Assembly: GCA_937995595.1 (NCBI GenBank)
Contig: CALKJW010000025.1
Span: 1-64,000, forward strand
Source of the DNA: an uncultured Phycisphaerales bacterium
GTDB taxonomy: Bacteria > Planctomycetota > Phycisphaerae > Phycisphaerales > UBA1924
Direction of reading: 5' to 3'
Length of the DNA: 64,000 nt
Part shown: positions 22,021 to 29,839 of the stretch, piece by piece
How the letters are laid out: the number at the start of each line of letters is the position of its first letter
Position numbering within the stretch: position 1 is the stretch's first letter
The notes under the pieces: model-generated
The model's input: only the letters and a program-made list of their open reading frames with translations
What the model was told of the DNA's origin: nothing
Database searches by the model: none
Program-made: the position numbers and the translations under genes

Positions 22021-24591
22021 ATGATTGGTATGCGTCGCAAGTGGGTTCCGACGGCCGTCGCCGTCGTCGGCACGGTGGCTGTGACCTCGACGGGCGCGTT
22101 CGCCCAGTGTCCGTGGGAGTGGAGCCGGGGCTTTGAGCGTTCCGGCAGCCCGTTCGGCAATGTCTGGGACTCGGTTGTTCACGACGACGGCTCGGGCCCC
22201 GCGCTGTTTATCTGCACCGACGGGGGCCGTGTGCAGAAGTTCAACGGCAGCGCGTGGACCGAGATCGGCCGGGTGTACGGGAACACCACCGGTGTCGCCG
22301 GCGGGCAGACGTACAACCTGCAGGTCTGCGATCCGGACGGGCCCGGCCCGCTGGGTCCGCAACTGTTTGTCTGCGGCGGGTTCCGGCGCATCCAAGGCCC
22401 GACCGGGTCGCCGTTTCTGGCCAACTCCGTGGCGCGCTGGAACGGCACGAACTGGACCGCCGAGACTCCTCCCAGCCTGGGCACGGGCCAGTTCTTCGTC
22501 CGCGCCATGACGTGCTACGACAACGGAGGCGGGAAGCGGATCGTCATCGCCAACGAGGCTCTGCCCGGCAACGTCGGCATCCTGATGCGGAACCACGACG
22601 GCACGTGGGCGCCGCTTGACCCGGCGCTGTCCGTCACCGGTTCGATGGAACTCAGCACGCTGCACGCCTTCGACGATGGGAGCGGCGAAGCGCTGTACGT
22701 GGGCGGCCTGTTCGAAGGGTTCTCCTCGGGCGGGACGGTCGCGTCCAAGGGCGTGATCAAGTGGAACGGCACGTCGTGGGTCGGGCTCGGCGCGGGCGTC
22801 TCGTACACCACCGGCGAGGGCGGCCGCGTCTACAGCCTCGGGCACTTCGACTTCGGGTCCGGGCCGCAGTTGCTCGCGGCGGGCAACATCGCTTCATCCG
22901 GCGGCGACACGAGCGTGCGCGGTCTGGCGCGCTGGACCGGCTCGTCGTGGGTCGGGGCTCCGGGCGCCGATTTCACGCTGGGCTTCTTCGGCCCCTTCAT
23001 TCACGTGCTCGACGTCGGCGCGGGCCCGGAGTTGTTCCTGTCGGGCCGCTTGGGCAACATGGACGCCAAGGGCGTTGCGCGCTGGGACGGCTCGGAGTGG
23101 GTCAGCCCCTTCTGGGACGCGGTGGCGCTCGGCCAGCCCTTTGCGGTCAACGCCTACGACACCGACGGCAGCGGCCCCGGCCCGCTGCGCCTGGTTGCCT
23201 GCACCGACCGCACGCGCCACCTGGTCGGCACGGCGTGGGAGGACCTGCCCTCGTATCCCGACTCGAAGGCACTCGGACAGGTCGCCGCGATGCGCGTGCT
23301 CGATGTTGACGGCCCCGGCCCGGCGCAGCAGGCGCTGTACGCGGTCGGGTCGTTCGTGCAGTCCGCCTCGGGCCAGACGCTGAACTACCTCGCGAGTTTC
23401 GACGGCTCGCAGTGGACGGCGGTGCACGGCGGGCTGTCGATGCTCGAACTGCGCGACGAAACCGACCCGACCATCACCGCCGGCAGCACCGCCGCGGTCG
23501 AGGTCTTCGACGGCGGCTCGGGCCCTGAGTTGTATGTCGGCGGGCATTTCAACTTCCTCGGAGGCGCGCCGGCGCGGCGCATCATCCGTCGGTCCGGCGG
23601 GACCTGGGCGGAGGTCGGCGGGGGTATCGGCGACCTCAACAATAGCGGCCGTCGCGTGACGACCATGAAGGTGTTCGACGACGGCTCGGGCCCGGCGCTG
23701 TTCGTCGCCGGGTACTTCGAGACCGCCGGCGGTACCACCGTCAACCACATCGCGCGCTGGAACGGCACGTCGTGGAGCGACCTGGCCGGCGGACTGGTCG
23801 GTTCGGGCCTCGTGGTCCGCGCGCTGGCCGTCTTCGACGACGGTTCCGGCCCGGCCCTGTTCGTCGGCGGGACGTTCACCTCCGCCGGCGGAACCCCGGT
23901 GAGCAACATCGCCAGGTGGAACGGCACGTCGTGGAGCGACGTCGGCGGAGGCGTCAACGGCGAAGTGCTCACGCTCCACGTCCACGACGACGGCTCCGGC
24001 CCGGCGCTCTACGCGGGCGGGTCCTTCACCACCGCGGGCGGGAACACCGTCAACCGCATCGCCCGCTGGGACGGCGCGGCGTGGTCGGCGCTGGGCGCGG
24101 GCGTGGCCCGCGGCGCAGGTCTGACGGGCACCGTGAGCGTGCGGTCGCTGGCGAGCAACACCGAGAACGGCACGTCGCGGCTGATCGCGGGCGGGTCGTT
24201 CGAAGTCGCCGGCGGGCAGCCCATCGGCGGCGGGATCGCCTCGTGGGACGGCAGCGCGTGGCAGTCGATGGCGGGCGGCGTGGGCCGCATCGGCATCGGC
24301 CTGGTTGCAACCGTCGATGCTCTGGCTTCGTACGACGCGGGCGGGTCGGCGGTCTACGCCGCGGGCGTGTTCGACTTCAGCGGCACGGTCAGCGCCAACA
24401 GTTTCGCGAAATGGTCACGCCGCATCCCGGCGGACTTTGACAACTCGGGCACGCTCACGGTCGCAGATATCTTCGCGTTCCTCAGCGCGTGGTTCGCCGG
24501 CGACATGCGTGCCGACTTTGACAACTCGGGCTCGCTGGGCGTGCCCGACATCTTCGCCTTCCTGAGCGCGTGGTTCGCGGGCTGCCCGTGA
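22021..24591 (+). CDS. Exported repeat (propeller-like) protein with two dockerin-like cassettes
   Basis: An 856-residue exported protein. The signal peptide is MIGMRRKW..., cut after GAFA near residue 29. It is built from about a dozen roughly 50-residue repeats with the pattern DDGSGPALFVGGxF...A.G..VN.IARWNGTSW..., likely blades of a beta-propeller. Two tandem cassettes at the C-terminus (about 803-856), DFDNSGTLTVADIFAFLSAWF and DFDNSGSLGVPDIFAFLSAWF, end in AGCP. The ATG at 22021 is preceded by AGGAGG at a spacing of 7, so the upstream in-frame start at 21985 is rejected. Neighbouring repeat copies share DNA-level identity, suggesting recent duplication. No enzymatic motif is visible. 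Confidence 0.85.
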   Translation: MIGMRRKWVPTAVAVVGTVAVTSTGAFAQCPWEWSRGFERSGSPFGNVWDSVVHDDGSGPALFICTDGGRVQKFNGSAWTEIGRVYGNTTGVAGGQTYNLQVCDPDGPGPLGPQLFVCGGFRRIQGPTGSPFLANSVARWNGTNWTAETPPSLGTGQFFVRAMTCYDNGGGKRIVIANEALPGNVGILMRNHDGTWAPLDPALSVTGSMELSTLHAFDDGSGEALYVGGLFEGFSSGGTVASKGVIKWNGTSWVGLGAGVSYTTGEGGRVYSLGHFDFGSGPQLLAAGNIASSGGDTSVRGLARWTGSSWVGAPGADFTLGFFGPFIHVLDVGAGPELFLSGRLGNMDAKGVARWDGSEWVSPFWDAVALGQPFAVNAYDTDGSGPGPLRLVACTDRTRHLVGTAWEDLPSYPDSKALGQVAAMRVLDVDGPGPAQQALYAVGSFVQSASGQTLNYLASFDGSQWTAVHGGLSMLELRDETDPTITAGSTAAVEVFDGGSGPELYVGGHFNFLGGAPARRIIRRSGGTWAEVGGGIGDLNNSGRRVTTMKVFDDGSGPALFVAGYFETAGGTTVNHIARWNGTSWSDLAGGLVGSGLVVRALAVFDDGSGPALFVGGTFTSAGGTPVSNIARWNGTSWSDVGGGVNGEVLTLHVHDDGSGPALYAGGSFTTAGGNTVNRIARWDGAAWSALGAGVARGAGLTGTVSVRSLASNTENGTSRLIAGGSFEVAGGQPIGGGIASWDGSAWQSMAGGVGRIGIGLVATVDALASYDAGGSAVYAAGVFDFSGTVSANSFAKWSRRIPADFDNSGTLTVADIFAFLSAWFAGDMRADFDNSGSLGVPDIFAFLSAWFAGCP

Positions 24592-24903
24592 ACTCGGCCG
24601 CGCTCTCGGGTTCTTGTCTTCGCGCCTCACACCTCATCTTCGCGACGCCGCGGGCAGGTTCATCCCTGCCCGCGGTTGTCGTTGCGCGCGGCGCGGACGA
24701 ACAGACCCGGCATTTCGGGCCGGTCACGGTGAAGTCGCAGAGAGGCGGCGTCAGGAGTGGTAGCGAGTTTGCCGCAATCTCCCGAACACCTGCCCGTGCC
24801 CTCGCCTATTGTGTGCATCCACCGGCATTGCCTCGCCGCAACGCCGGGACGTCAGTCGCGATGTGTTCCCGATCAAAACCCAGACAAGGAGGGAGCGGTC
24901 CTC
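24592..24903. other. Intergenic region between repeat-protein gene and tkt
   Basis: 312 bases holding the terminator at 24648-24680 and the presumed tkt promoter region. No convincing -35/-10 pair and no further gene was found. Confidence 0.5.
24648..24680 (+). terminator. Intrinsic terminator of the 22021-24591 gene
   Basis: CCGCGGGCAGG (24648-24658) pairs perfectly with CCTGCCCGCGG (24665-24675) around a 6-nt loop and is followed by a T-containing tract, TTGTC. It is 57 bases after the stop codon. Confidence 0.75.
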
Positions 24904-26871
24904 ATGTCCTACGAAGCAGCCGTCCACGCACAGGCGATCGAACTCGACAAGATGTGTCTTGAAATGACCGCCGCGGCGGGCTCGGGGCACCCCAGCACCG
25001 CGCTCTCGCTTGGGCACATCGTCACCGTCCTGATGTTCTCGACGATGCGCTACTCGCCCGACTACCCCGACTACCCCACGTCGGACCGGCTCGTGCTTTC
25101 GGAGGGCCACGCGGTGCCCATCGTCTACGCCGCGGCGTGCAAACTGGGCTTGATGGTCGGCAAGGACCCGGACAACCGCCGGCGCCTGAAGCCCGAGGAC
25201 ATCAAGACGCTCCGGGAGTGGAACTCGGAACTCGACGGGCACCCCAACCCGATGGAGGGCTTCCCGTTCTTCGACGCCGCGACCGGCTCGCTCGGTCAGG
25301 GCCTGTCGGTCGCGGCGGGTCTGGCCGTGGCGGCGCGGCTGGACGGCATGGACAAGCGGGTGTACTGCATCATCGGCGACGGCGAGAGCCGCGAGGGGCA
25401 GATCACCGAGGCGCTGGACTTCATCATCGATCACAGACTGAGCAACGTCCTGCCGATCTTCAACTGCAACGAGTACGGGCAGGCCGACCGCGTGAGCCCG
25501 CAGCAGAGCGCGGAGAAGATCAAGGCGCGGCTGGAGGCCGCGGGCTTCGACGTTCGCAGCATCGACGGGCACAACCCCTCGCAGATCAAGGCGGCGTTCG
25601 ACGAGTTCTGCAGGCGCGGCGGCGGCGACGACCGGCCGATGGCGCTGGTCGCGCGGACGGTCAAGGGCTGGGGCGCGCCGAGCATGGCCGGCTCGGGCTG
25701 GCACGGCAAGCCCGCCGAGGGCGACGCGCTGAAGAGGGCGCTGGCCGAACTCGACGAGCGCCGGGTCGAACTCACCAGCGCGCTCTCGGGCGCCGACGCG
25801 TTCACCATCCAGCCCCCGGCCGAGATGCCCGAGACCGATGACCGCGCGGCGGAACTGCCCGCCTTCTCCGACGTGCTCAAGAAGTACGACATGGAGAGCG
25901 TGCTGCACTCGGGCAAGATGGCCACGCGCCGCGCCTACGGCATCGCGCTCCGCGCGCTGGGCCACGCCAACAGGCGCGTGGTCGTGCTCGACGCCGACGT
26001 CTCGAACTCGACCTTCGCCGAGACCTTCCGCAAGGACTCGGCCCTGGCCAAACGCTTCGTCGAATGCAAGATCGCCGAGCAGAACATGTTCTCGGTCGGC
26101 GCGGGCATGAGCGCGGCGGGCAAGATCCCCTTCTGCTCGACCTTCGCCAAGTTCGTCACCCGCGGCTACGACCAGATCGAGATGGCGATCAACTCGGGCG
26201 CGAACCTCAAGATCGTCGGCTCGCACGCGGGCATCAGCCTCGCCAGCGACGGGCCCAGCCAGATGGCGCTGCCCGACGTGGCGTGGTTCAGATCGTTCAC
26301 CACCATGCGCGACCACCGCGGCAACCCCGGCTGCTACATCCTGCAGCCGGCCGACGCGTTCGCGGCGTACGCGCTCACCGGCGTGATGGCCGAGTACGAG
26401 GGCGCGTGCTACATGCGCACCATCCGCCCCGAGACCGAGTTTCTCTACAACGACGACGTGGTCTTCAACCTCGGCGGGTTCGAGGTCCTCAACGAGGGTC
26501 GCGACGTGCTGCTGGTCGCCTGCGGCTACATGGTCCACGAGGCCAACAAGGCGCTGAACGAACTCGACAAGGCCGGCATCGCGGCGACGCTCGTCGACGC
26601 GTACTCGATCCCCTTCGACACCGAGAGACTGCTCGACCTGGCCAACGCCAACGGCGGGTACGTCGTCACGATCGAGGACAACTACGGCGGCGGGCTGGGC
26701 TCGGCCGTGGCCGACGCGCTCACCGAGAGCGGCGACGCGTTCACGCTCCAGCAGATGTTCGTCCGGCGCATCCCCAAGAGCGCCAAGACGCCCGCCGAAC
26801 TGCTCAAGATGTGCAACCTGACATCGCAGGACATCGTCGAGACGACGATGAAACTGCTGCAGGTGGCGTAA
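24904..26871 (+). CDS. tkt: Transketolase
   Basis: Thiamine-diphosphate enzyme of the non-oxidative pentose phosphate pathway, moving two-carbon units between sugar phosphates. 655 residues, near the usual 660. Visible features: H29 in GSGHP, H69 in SEGHAVP, the TPP motif beginning GDG at 159-161 (GDGESREGQ), and the catalytic glutamate E392 in CKIAEQNMF, which protonates the cofactor pyrimidine. The ATG at 24904 follows AAGGAGGG at about 10 bases; the open frame upstream to 24757 reads non-protein-like and is dropped. It is not in an operon with other Calvin or pentose genes. Confidence 0.94.
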   Translation: MSYEAAVHAQAIELDKMCLEMTAAAGSGHPSTALSLGHIVTVLMFSTMRYSPDYPDYPTSDRLVLSEGHAVPIVYAAACKLGLMVGKDPDNRRRLKPEDIKTLREWNSELDGHPNPMEGFPFFDAATGSLGQGLSVAAGLAVAARLDGMDKRVYCIIGDGESREGQITEALDFIIDHRLSNVLPIFNCNEYGQADRVSPQQSAEKIKARLEAAGFDVRSIDGHNPSQIKAAFDEFCRRGGGDDRPMALVARTVKGWGAPSMAGSGWHGKPAEGDALKRALAELDERRVELTSALSGADAFTIQPPAEMPETDDRAAELPAFSDVLKKYDMESVLHSGKMATRRAYGIALRALGHANRRVVVLDADVSNSTFAETFRKDSALAKRFVECKIAEQNMFSVGAGMSAAGKIPFCSTFAKFVTRGYDQIEMAINSGANLKIVGSHAGISLASDGPSQMALPDVAWFRSFTTMRDHRGNPGCYILQPADAFAAYALTGVMAEYEGACYMRTIRPETEFLYNDDVVFNLGGFEVLNEGRDVLLVACGYMVHEANKALNELDKAGIAATLVDAYSIPFDTERLLDLANANGGYVVTIEDNYGGGLGSAVADALTESGDAFTLQQMFVRRIPKSAKTPAELLKMCNLTSQDIVETTMKLLQVA

Positions 26872-26888
26872 ACCCAGCCGGGCCGCGA

Positions 26889-26902
26889 CAAAACATGTTT
26901 TG
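26889..26902. promoter_or_regulatory. 14-bp perfect palindrome
   Basis: CAAAACATGTTTTG, 17 bases after the tkt stop and 10 bases upstream of a TTGACA box. Could be an operator for the downstream genes. As a terminator it would be weak because the stem is all A/T and there is no loop. Confidence 0.4.
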
Positions 26903-26911
26903 ATAACCCGC

Positions 26912-26941
26912 TTGACAATCAGGCGGGGGGGGGGGTAGTCT
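26912..26941 (+). promoter_or_regulatory. Candidate promoter containing an 11-G tract
   Basis: TTGACA at 26912-26917 and a weak -10, TAGTCT, at 26936-26941 are 18 bases apart. Eleven of those bases are an uninterrupted G run (26925-26935). Predicted transcription start falls at about 26948, the GTG start codon of the next gene, so the mRNA may be leaderless. Gain or loss of one G would change spacer length. Confidence 0.45.
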
Positions 26942-26947
26942 GCCCTC

Positions 26948-28102
26948 GTGCGATTCGGGCGGAAGTATCTTTCATGGATGTCAGGCGCATCGGCCTTATG
27001 CGTGCTGATCGCCTGTGTGCGCGCGCAATCGCTGCCGGACGAACGGGTCATCCGAGAAGCTGTGCAGACCGCGTGGGATGCCGCTGCGCGGTTCCCCGAC
27101 CTGGAGAGCGTCTCGATCTCATGGAGGGTCGAAGATCGCACGATCGGGACGCCGGAGGAGTGGTCGCGGCTGATTGCCGAGGTCCCCGGTCATCCAGATC
27201 ATCCTGACCGCTGGACGCTGGAGATATACAAGAGGCGTCGGGCGGGCGATTTTCTTACGGACTCGGTGAGATTCCGCCTGCAGGCCCGCTCGATCGACTT
27301 CTGGCGGTTGGGGAGTGATCTTCGACCGGCGAACCTTCCCGACGTGGAGTTGTATAACGACCGCGCCAGCGCCCGGGATGCCGCATGGAGCCTGACCAAC
27401 CACAGCCTGAGGGTGACCGGGTCGGAAGGCCCGAGCCAACCCGGCGACCACCATGGTCAGAGTTTTCGCAGCGCGTTCTACGACATCAGCCACATGCTTG
27501 GCGGCGGTGTCTGGTTGCGAGCGATTCATCCATTCGAGGCCGACCCGGTGATCGTCCGCGGCGATCGCTGGGAGCATCGCGTCTACAGGCTGGAGGGATC
27601 AACGCGCCGGTATGGGCTTGTCCGCGAAGGCCGCTGGGACGCCGAACTCGGCCAGCCGATCACCGAGACTGGCTTTTCCCTCGTCGGACCCGACCTGTCG
27701 ATCAGGGGCACGACGGTGAAGTACCTCGACCAGCGTATTGACCCTGTGCTTGGTCGCCTGGTTGCACATAGGGTAGAGCATGTCGATCCGGATGGCATGC
27801 TCTCCAAGGTCTTGGTTTATCTCGGCGCTCGCGCGGAGCCGAAGGGATCGTTGGATGCCGCAATCAAGGTTCCATCGGCAGGGGCGAGCGACCCCTGGCG
27901 GGGCACGCCAACATACACGATGGTCGTGGACGAGCGCGCGGGCCAGACACTCGCGCGGCCTGTTGACGGACCAACGGTCGTTCATCCACCGATGACAGAC
28001 CATAGCCTCGCCGGCTGGCTGAGGATCGCCGGGTGGTTGGTTGCCGGATCGCTCGCCGTCGCACTCGGCACGCTGATCGTCCATCGCAGATGGGGTCACT
28101 AA
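26948..28102 (+). CDS. Unrecognised exported membrane-anchored protein
   Basis: 384 residues with a signal-like N-terminus (MRFGRKYLSW then a hydrophobic stretch ending VRAQS near 27). A C-terminal hydrophobic helix (about 355-378, WLRIAGWLVAGSLAVALGTLIV) is followed by a few basic residues (HRRWGH). This predicts one membrane anchor with the bulk outside the cytoplasm. I recognise no domain in the body. The start is a GTG with no conventional ribosome site. The G-rich promoter tract lies immediately upstream. Base composition is less GC-rich than neighbours. Only 23 bases separate it from the Cys-rich gene downstream, so the two and the pilin fusion likely form one operon. Confidence 0.65.
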   Translation: MRFGRKYLSWMSGASALCVLIACVRAQSLPDERVIREAVQTAWDAAARFPDLESVSISWRVEDRTIGTPEEWSRLIAEVPGHPDHPDRWTLEIYKRRRAGDFLTDSVRFRLQARSIDFWRLGSDLRPANLPDVELYNDRASARDAAWSLTNHSLRVTGSEGPSQPGDHHGQSFRSAFYDISHMLGGGVWLRAIHPFEADPVIVRGDRWEHRVYRLEGSTRRYGLVREGRWDAELGQPITETGFSLVGPDLSIRGTTVKYLDQRIDPVLGRLVAHRVEHVDPDGMLSKVLVYLGARAEPKGSLDAAIKVPSAGASDPWRGTPTYTMVVDERAGQTLARPVDGPTVVHPPMTDHSLAGWLRIAGWLVAGSLAVALGTLIVHRRWGH

Positions 28103-28125
28103 GAACGTTTCTTGAAAGGCGGAGA

Positions 28126-28569
28126 ATGGCAAAGAACTTGTGTTCGGATCGACCGTCTCAGTCTGTTTGGGCCGCCCTTGCCATTGGACTCACTCTGCCG
28201 GTTTCCACAGTTCTGGCAACCGCCGGATACTGCTGGCATCTCAACCCGGGCACGACGGTTTGTCTTGTCGGACCGTTGCATGCGTGCAGGGCTGGCAGCG
28301 CTCCGAATCAGGTTGCCTGGCAGTGCATTGATGAGACCGAGCCCGGGCCATCCATTGTGTACACCGTGACTTCGCCGCCGCCCGAGGGTCAGCAAGGGCG
28401 CTCATCCACCTCAGAGTCGAGTCATCCTTGCTGGTACAAGAGGTTCCGCTGTGGGAACATCCTCGGCGAACCGCCGGAAGCCTTGTGTGTGCACGTCAGC
28501 ACGACGTTTACCGTCCACACGTCGATCGTGCCGAACCCGGCCGGTGTCTTGTGCCCTGCTCTCCCATGA
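28126..28569 (+). CDS. Small exported eight-cysteine protein
   Basis: 147 residues with a signal peptide (hydrophobic stretch WAALAIGLTLPVSTVLATA, about 15-33). The mature part holds eight cysteines (in YCWH, VCLV, ACRA, QCID, PCWY, RCGN, LCVH, LCPA), an even number that would allow four disulfides. I recognise no family. The ATG at 28126 follows an AAAGG site at about 7 bases. Its TGA overlaps the ATG of the next gene (ATGA), indicating translational coupling with a MauE-like membrane protein, a family tied to disulfide handling. A substrate of that protein is the obvious hypothesis. Confidence 0.7.
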   Translation: MAKNLCSDRPSQSVWAALAIGLTLPVSTVLATAGYCWHLNPGTTVCLVGPLHACRAGSAPNQVAWQCIDETEPGPSIVYTVTSPPPEGQQGRSSTSESSHPCWYKRFRCGNILGEPPEALCVHVSTTFTVHTSIVPNPAGVLCPALP

Positions 28570-29831
28570 CGGCACCGGACGTTCCAACTGTGCAATCGTC
28601 TGCATCGCCGACGTTGACACGGCGCACGGGGCGACTTGTGCTCTCCGCCGCGTTTTCGTGCATGGGTCTCGCGGGCGCGTCGAAGTTTGTGGATGCCGGC
28701 GCGTTCAGCGTCCGGCTTGAGTCACTCTACGGCGTCCCGGTCTTTGCGGCCGCGATGTTGGCCCTGCTCATCCCCGCCGCCGAGGTGGTCCTCTTCGGAC
28801 TCTGGTTTGCCCGCATCGGACGCGGCGCCTGCGTAGTCGGACTTGTCGGCTTGCTCGTGGGCTTCGTGGTCTTCTGGATCATCGTCACTTCGCGACAACT
28901 TCCCGCCGACTGCGGCTGCATCGGCATTCTCGAACAGTTCCTCCGAACCAAGAAGACGGCGGTGGAGGGTCTGCTCGTATCGGTCTCGCTGCTCGCCATT
29001 GCGGTCGTGGCCGGCCTTGTCGCGTTCCCTCACTTTCGGAATGGCCCGCGGGCTCTGGCGCTCTCGGCCGGGGCCGCCTCCCGCGGATTCACACTGCTCG
29101 AGACACTCCTGGCTATCTCGATCACCGCGATCCTCCTCGCGCTGCTGTTTCCGAGCCTGGGCGCGTTCCGAGATTCCGCTCGCACGGCAAAGTCCCTCTC
29201 CAACATCCGCTCGCACGCTTCGATCATCTCGATCTACACCATCGACTGGCGCGACACCTACCCGTACTTCACGTACCCGCAGGCCACGCGCACCGTCCTC
29301 CGCGCCGAACAGGCGGGCGTCGTCGTGGAAGTTCCGTACTTCTGGGCGTTCCAGTACTGGAACGTGGCGCTGGCCGACTCCTACTACGACGGCCAGCCCT
29401 TCCACGACTCGTTCTATCCGCCCACCTACCCGGACGGGCTTGGCACGCGTGAATGGAGGTTCGGCCCCACGCCGTATCACTACGCCTGCTCGTTCCTGGC
29501 AAGGCCCGAGTTCTGGAACCCCGCGAGACGGACCTATCAGAAAGACCAACTGGGTCCGAACTCCGCGCAGGACGTGGTCTTTCCGGCGGCCAAAGCCCTG
29601 CTCACGGCGTCGTACCCGGTCGCGCCGCTCCCCGGCAACATCGTGAGTTTCGAGATGTCGAACCCGCTGGCCATCGGTTTCGTCGATGGGTCCGCCGCTA
29701 ACGTGCCCGCGAACCGTTGCACACCCGGCTACCCCAACGGCGACGGTTCGTTCAACTTCCCCATGCACCAGAACGCCTGGCCGCCAGGACTGCACACCAT
29801 CGATGGTGCCCGCGGGCGCGATCTGCGATGA
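28566..29831 (+). CDS. MauE/DoxX-like membrane domain fused to a prepilin-type protein
   Basis: 421 residues with two unrelated halves. Residues 1-155 form a four-helix membrane domain (about 24-40, 57-83, 88-108, 133-155) with a DCGCIG motif (C116, C118), as in MauE/DoxX-like redox proteins needed for disulfide formation in periplasmic proteins. Residues 170-421 begin with a class III (type IV) prepilin signal, RGFTLLETLLAIS: cleavage would fall between G174 and F175, with Glu at mature +5, then a hydrophobic helix. The C-terminal part has IGFVDGS, like the (H)...DG end of planctomycete DUF1559-type pilins. Start ATG 28566 overlaps the previous stop. A prepilin peptidase cut would separate the halves. 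No frameshift or stop separates them. Confidence 0.8.
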   Translation: MTAPDVPTVQSSASPTLTRRTGRLVLSAAFSCMGLAGASKFVDAGAFSVRLESLYGVPVFAAAMLALLIPAAEVVLFGLWFARIGRGACVVGLVGLLVGFVVFWIIVTSRQLPADCGCIGILEQFLRTKKTAVEGLLVSVSLLAIAVVAGLVAFPHFRNGPRALALSAGAASRGFTLLETLLAISITAILLALLFPSLGAFRDSARTAKSLSNIRSHASIISIYTIDWRDTYPYFTYPQATRTVLRAEQAGVVVEVPYFWAFQYWNVALADSYYDGQPFHDSFYPPTYPDGLGTREWRFGPTPYHYACSFLARPEFWNPARRTYQKDQLGPNSAQDVVFPAAKALLTASYPVAPLPGNIVSFEMSNPLAIGFVDGSAANVPANRCTPGYPNGDGSFNFPMHQNAWPPGLHTIDGARGRDLR

Positions 29832-29839
29832 ACGGGCCG

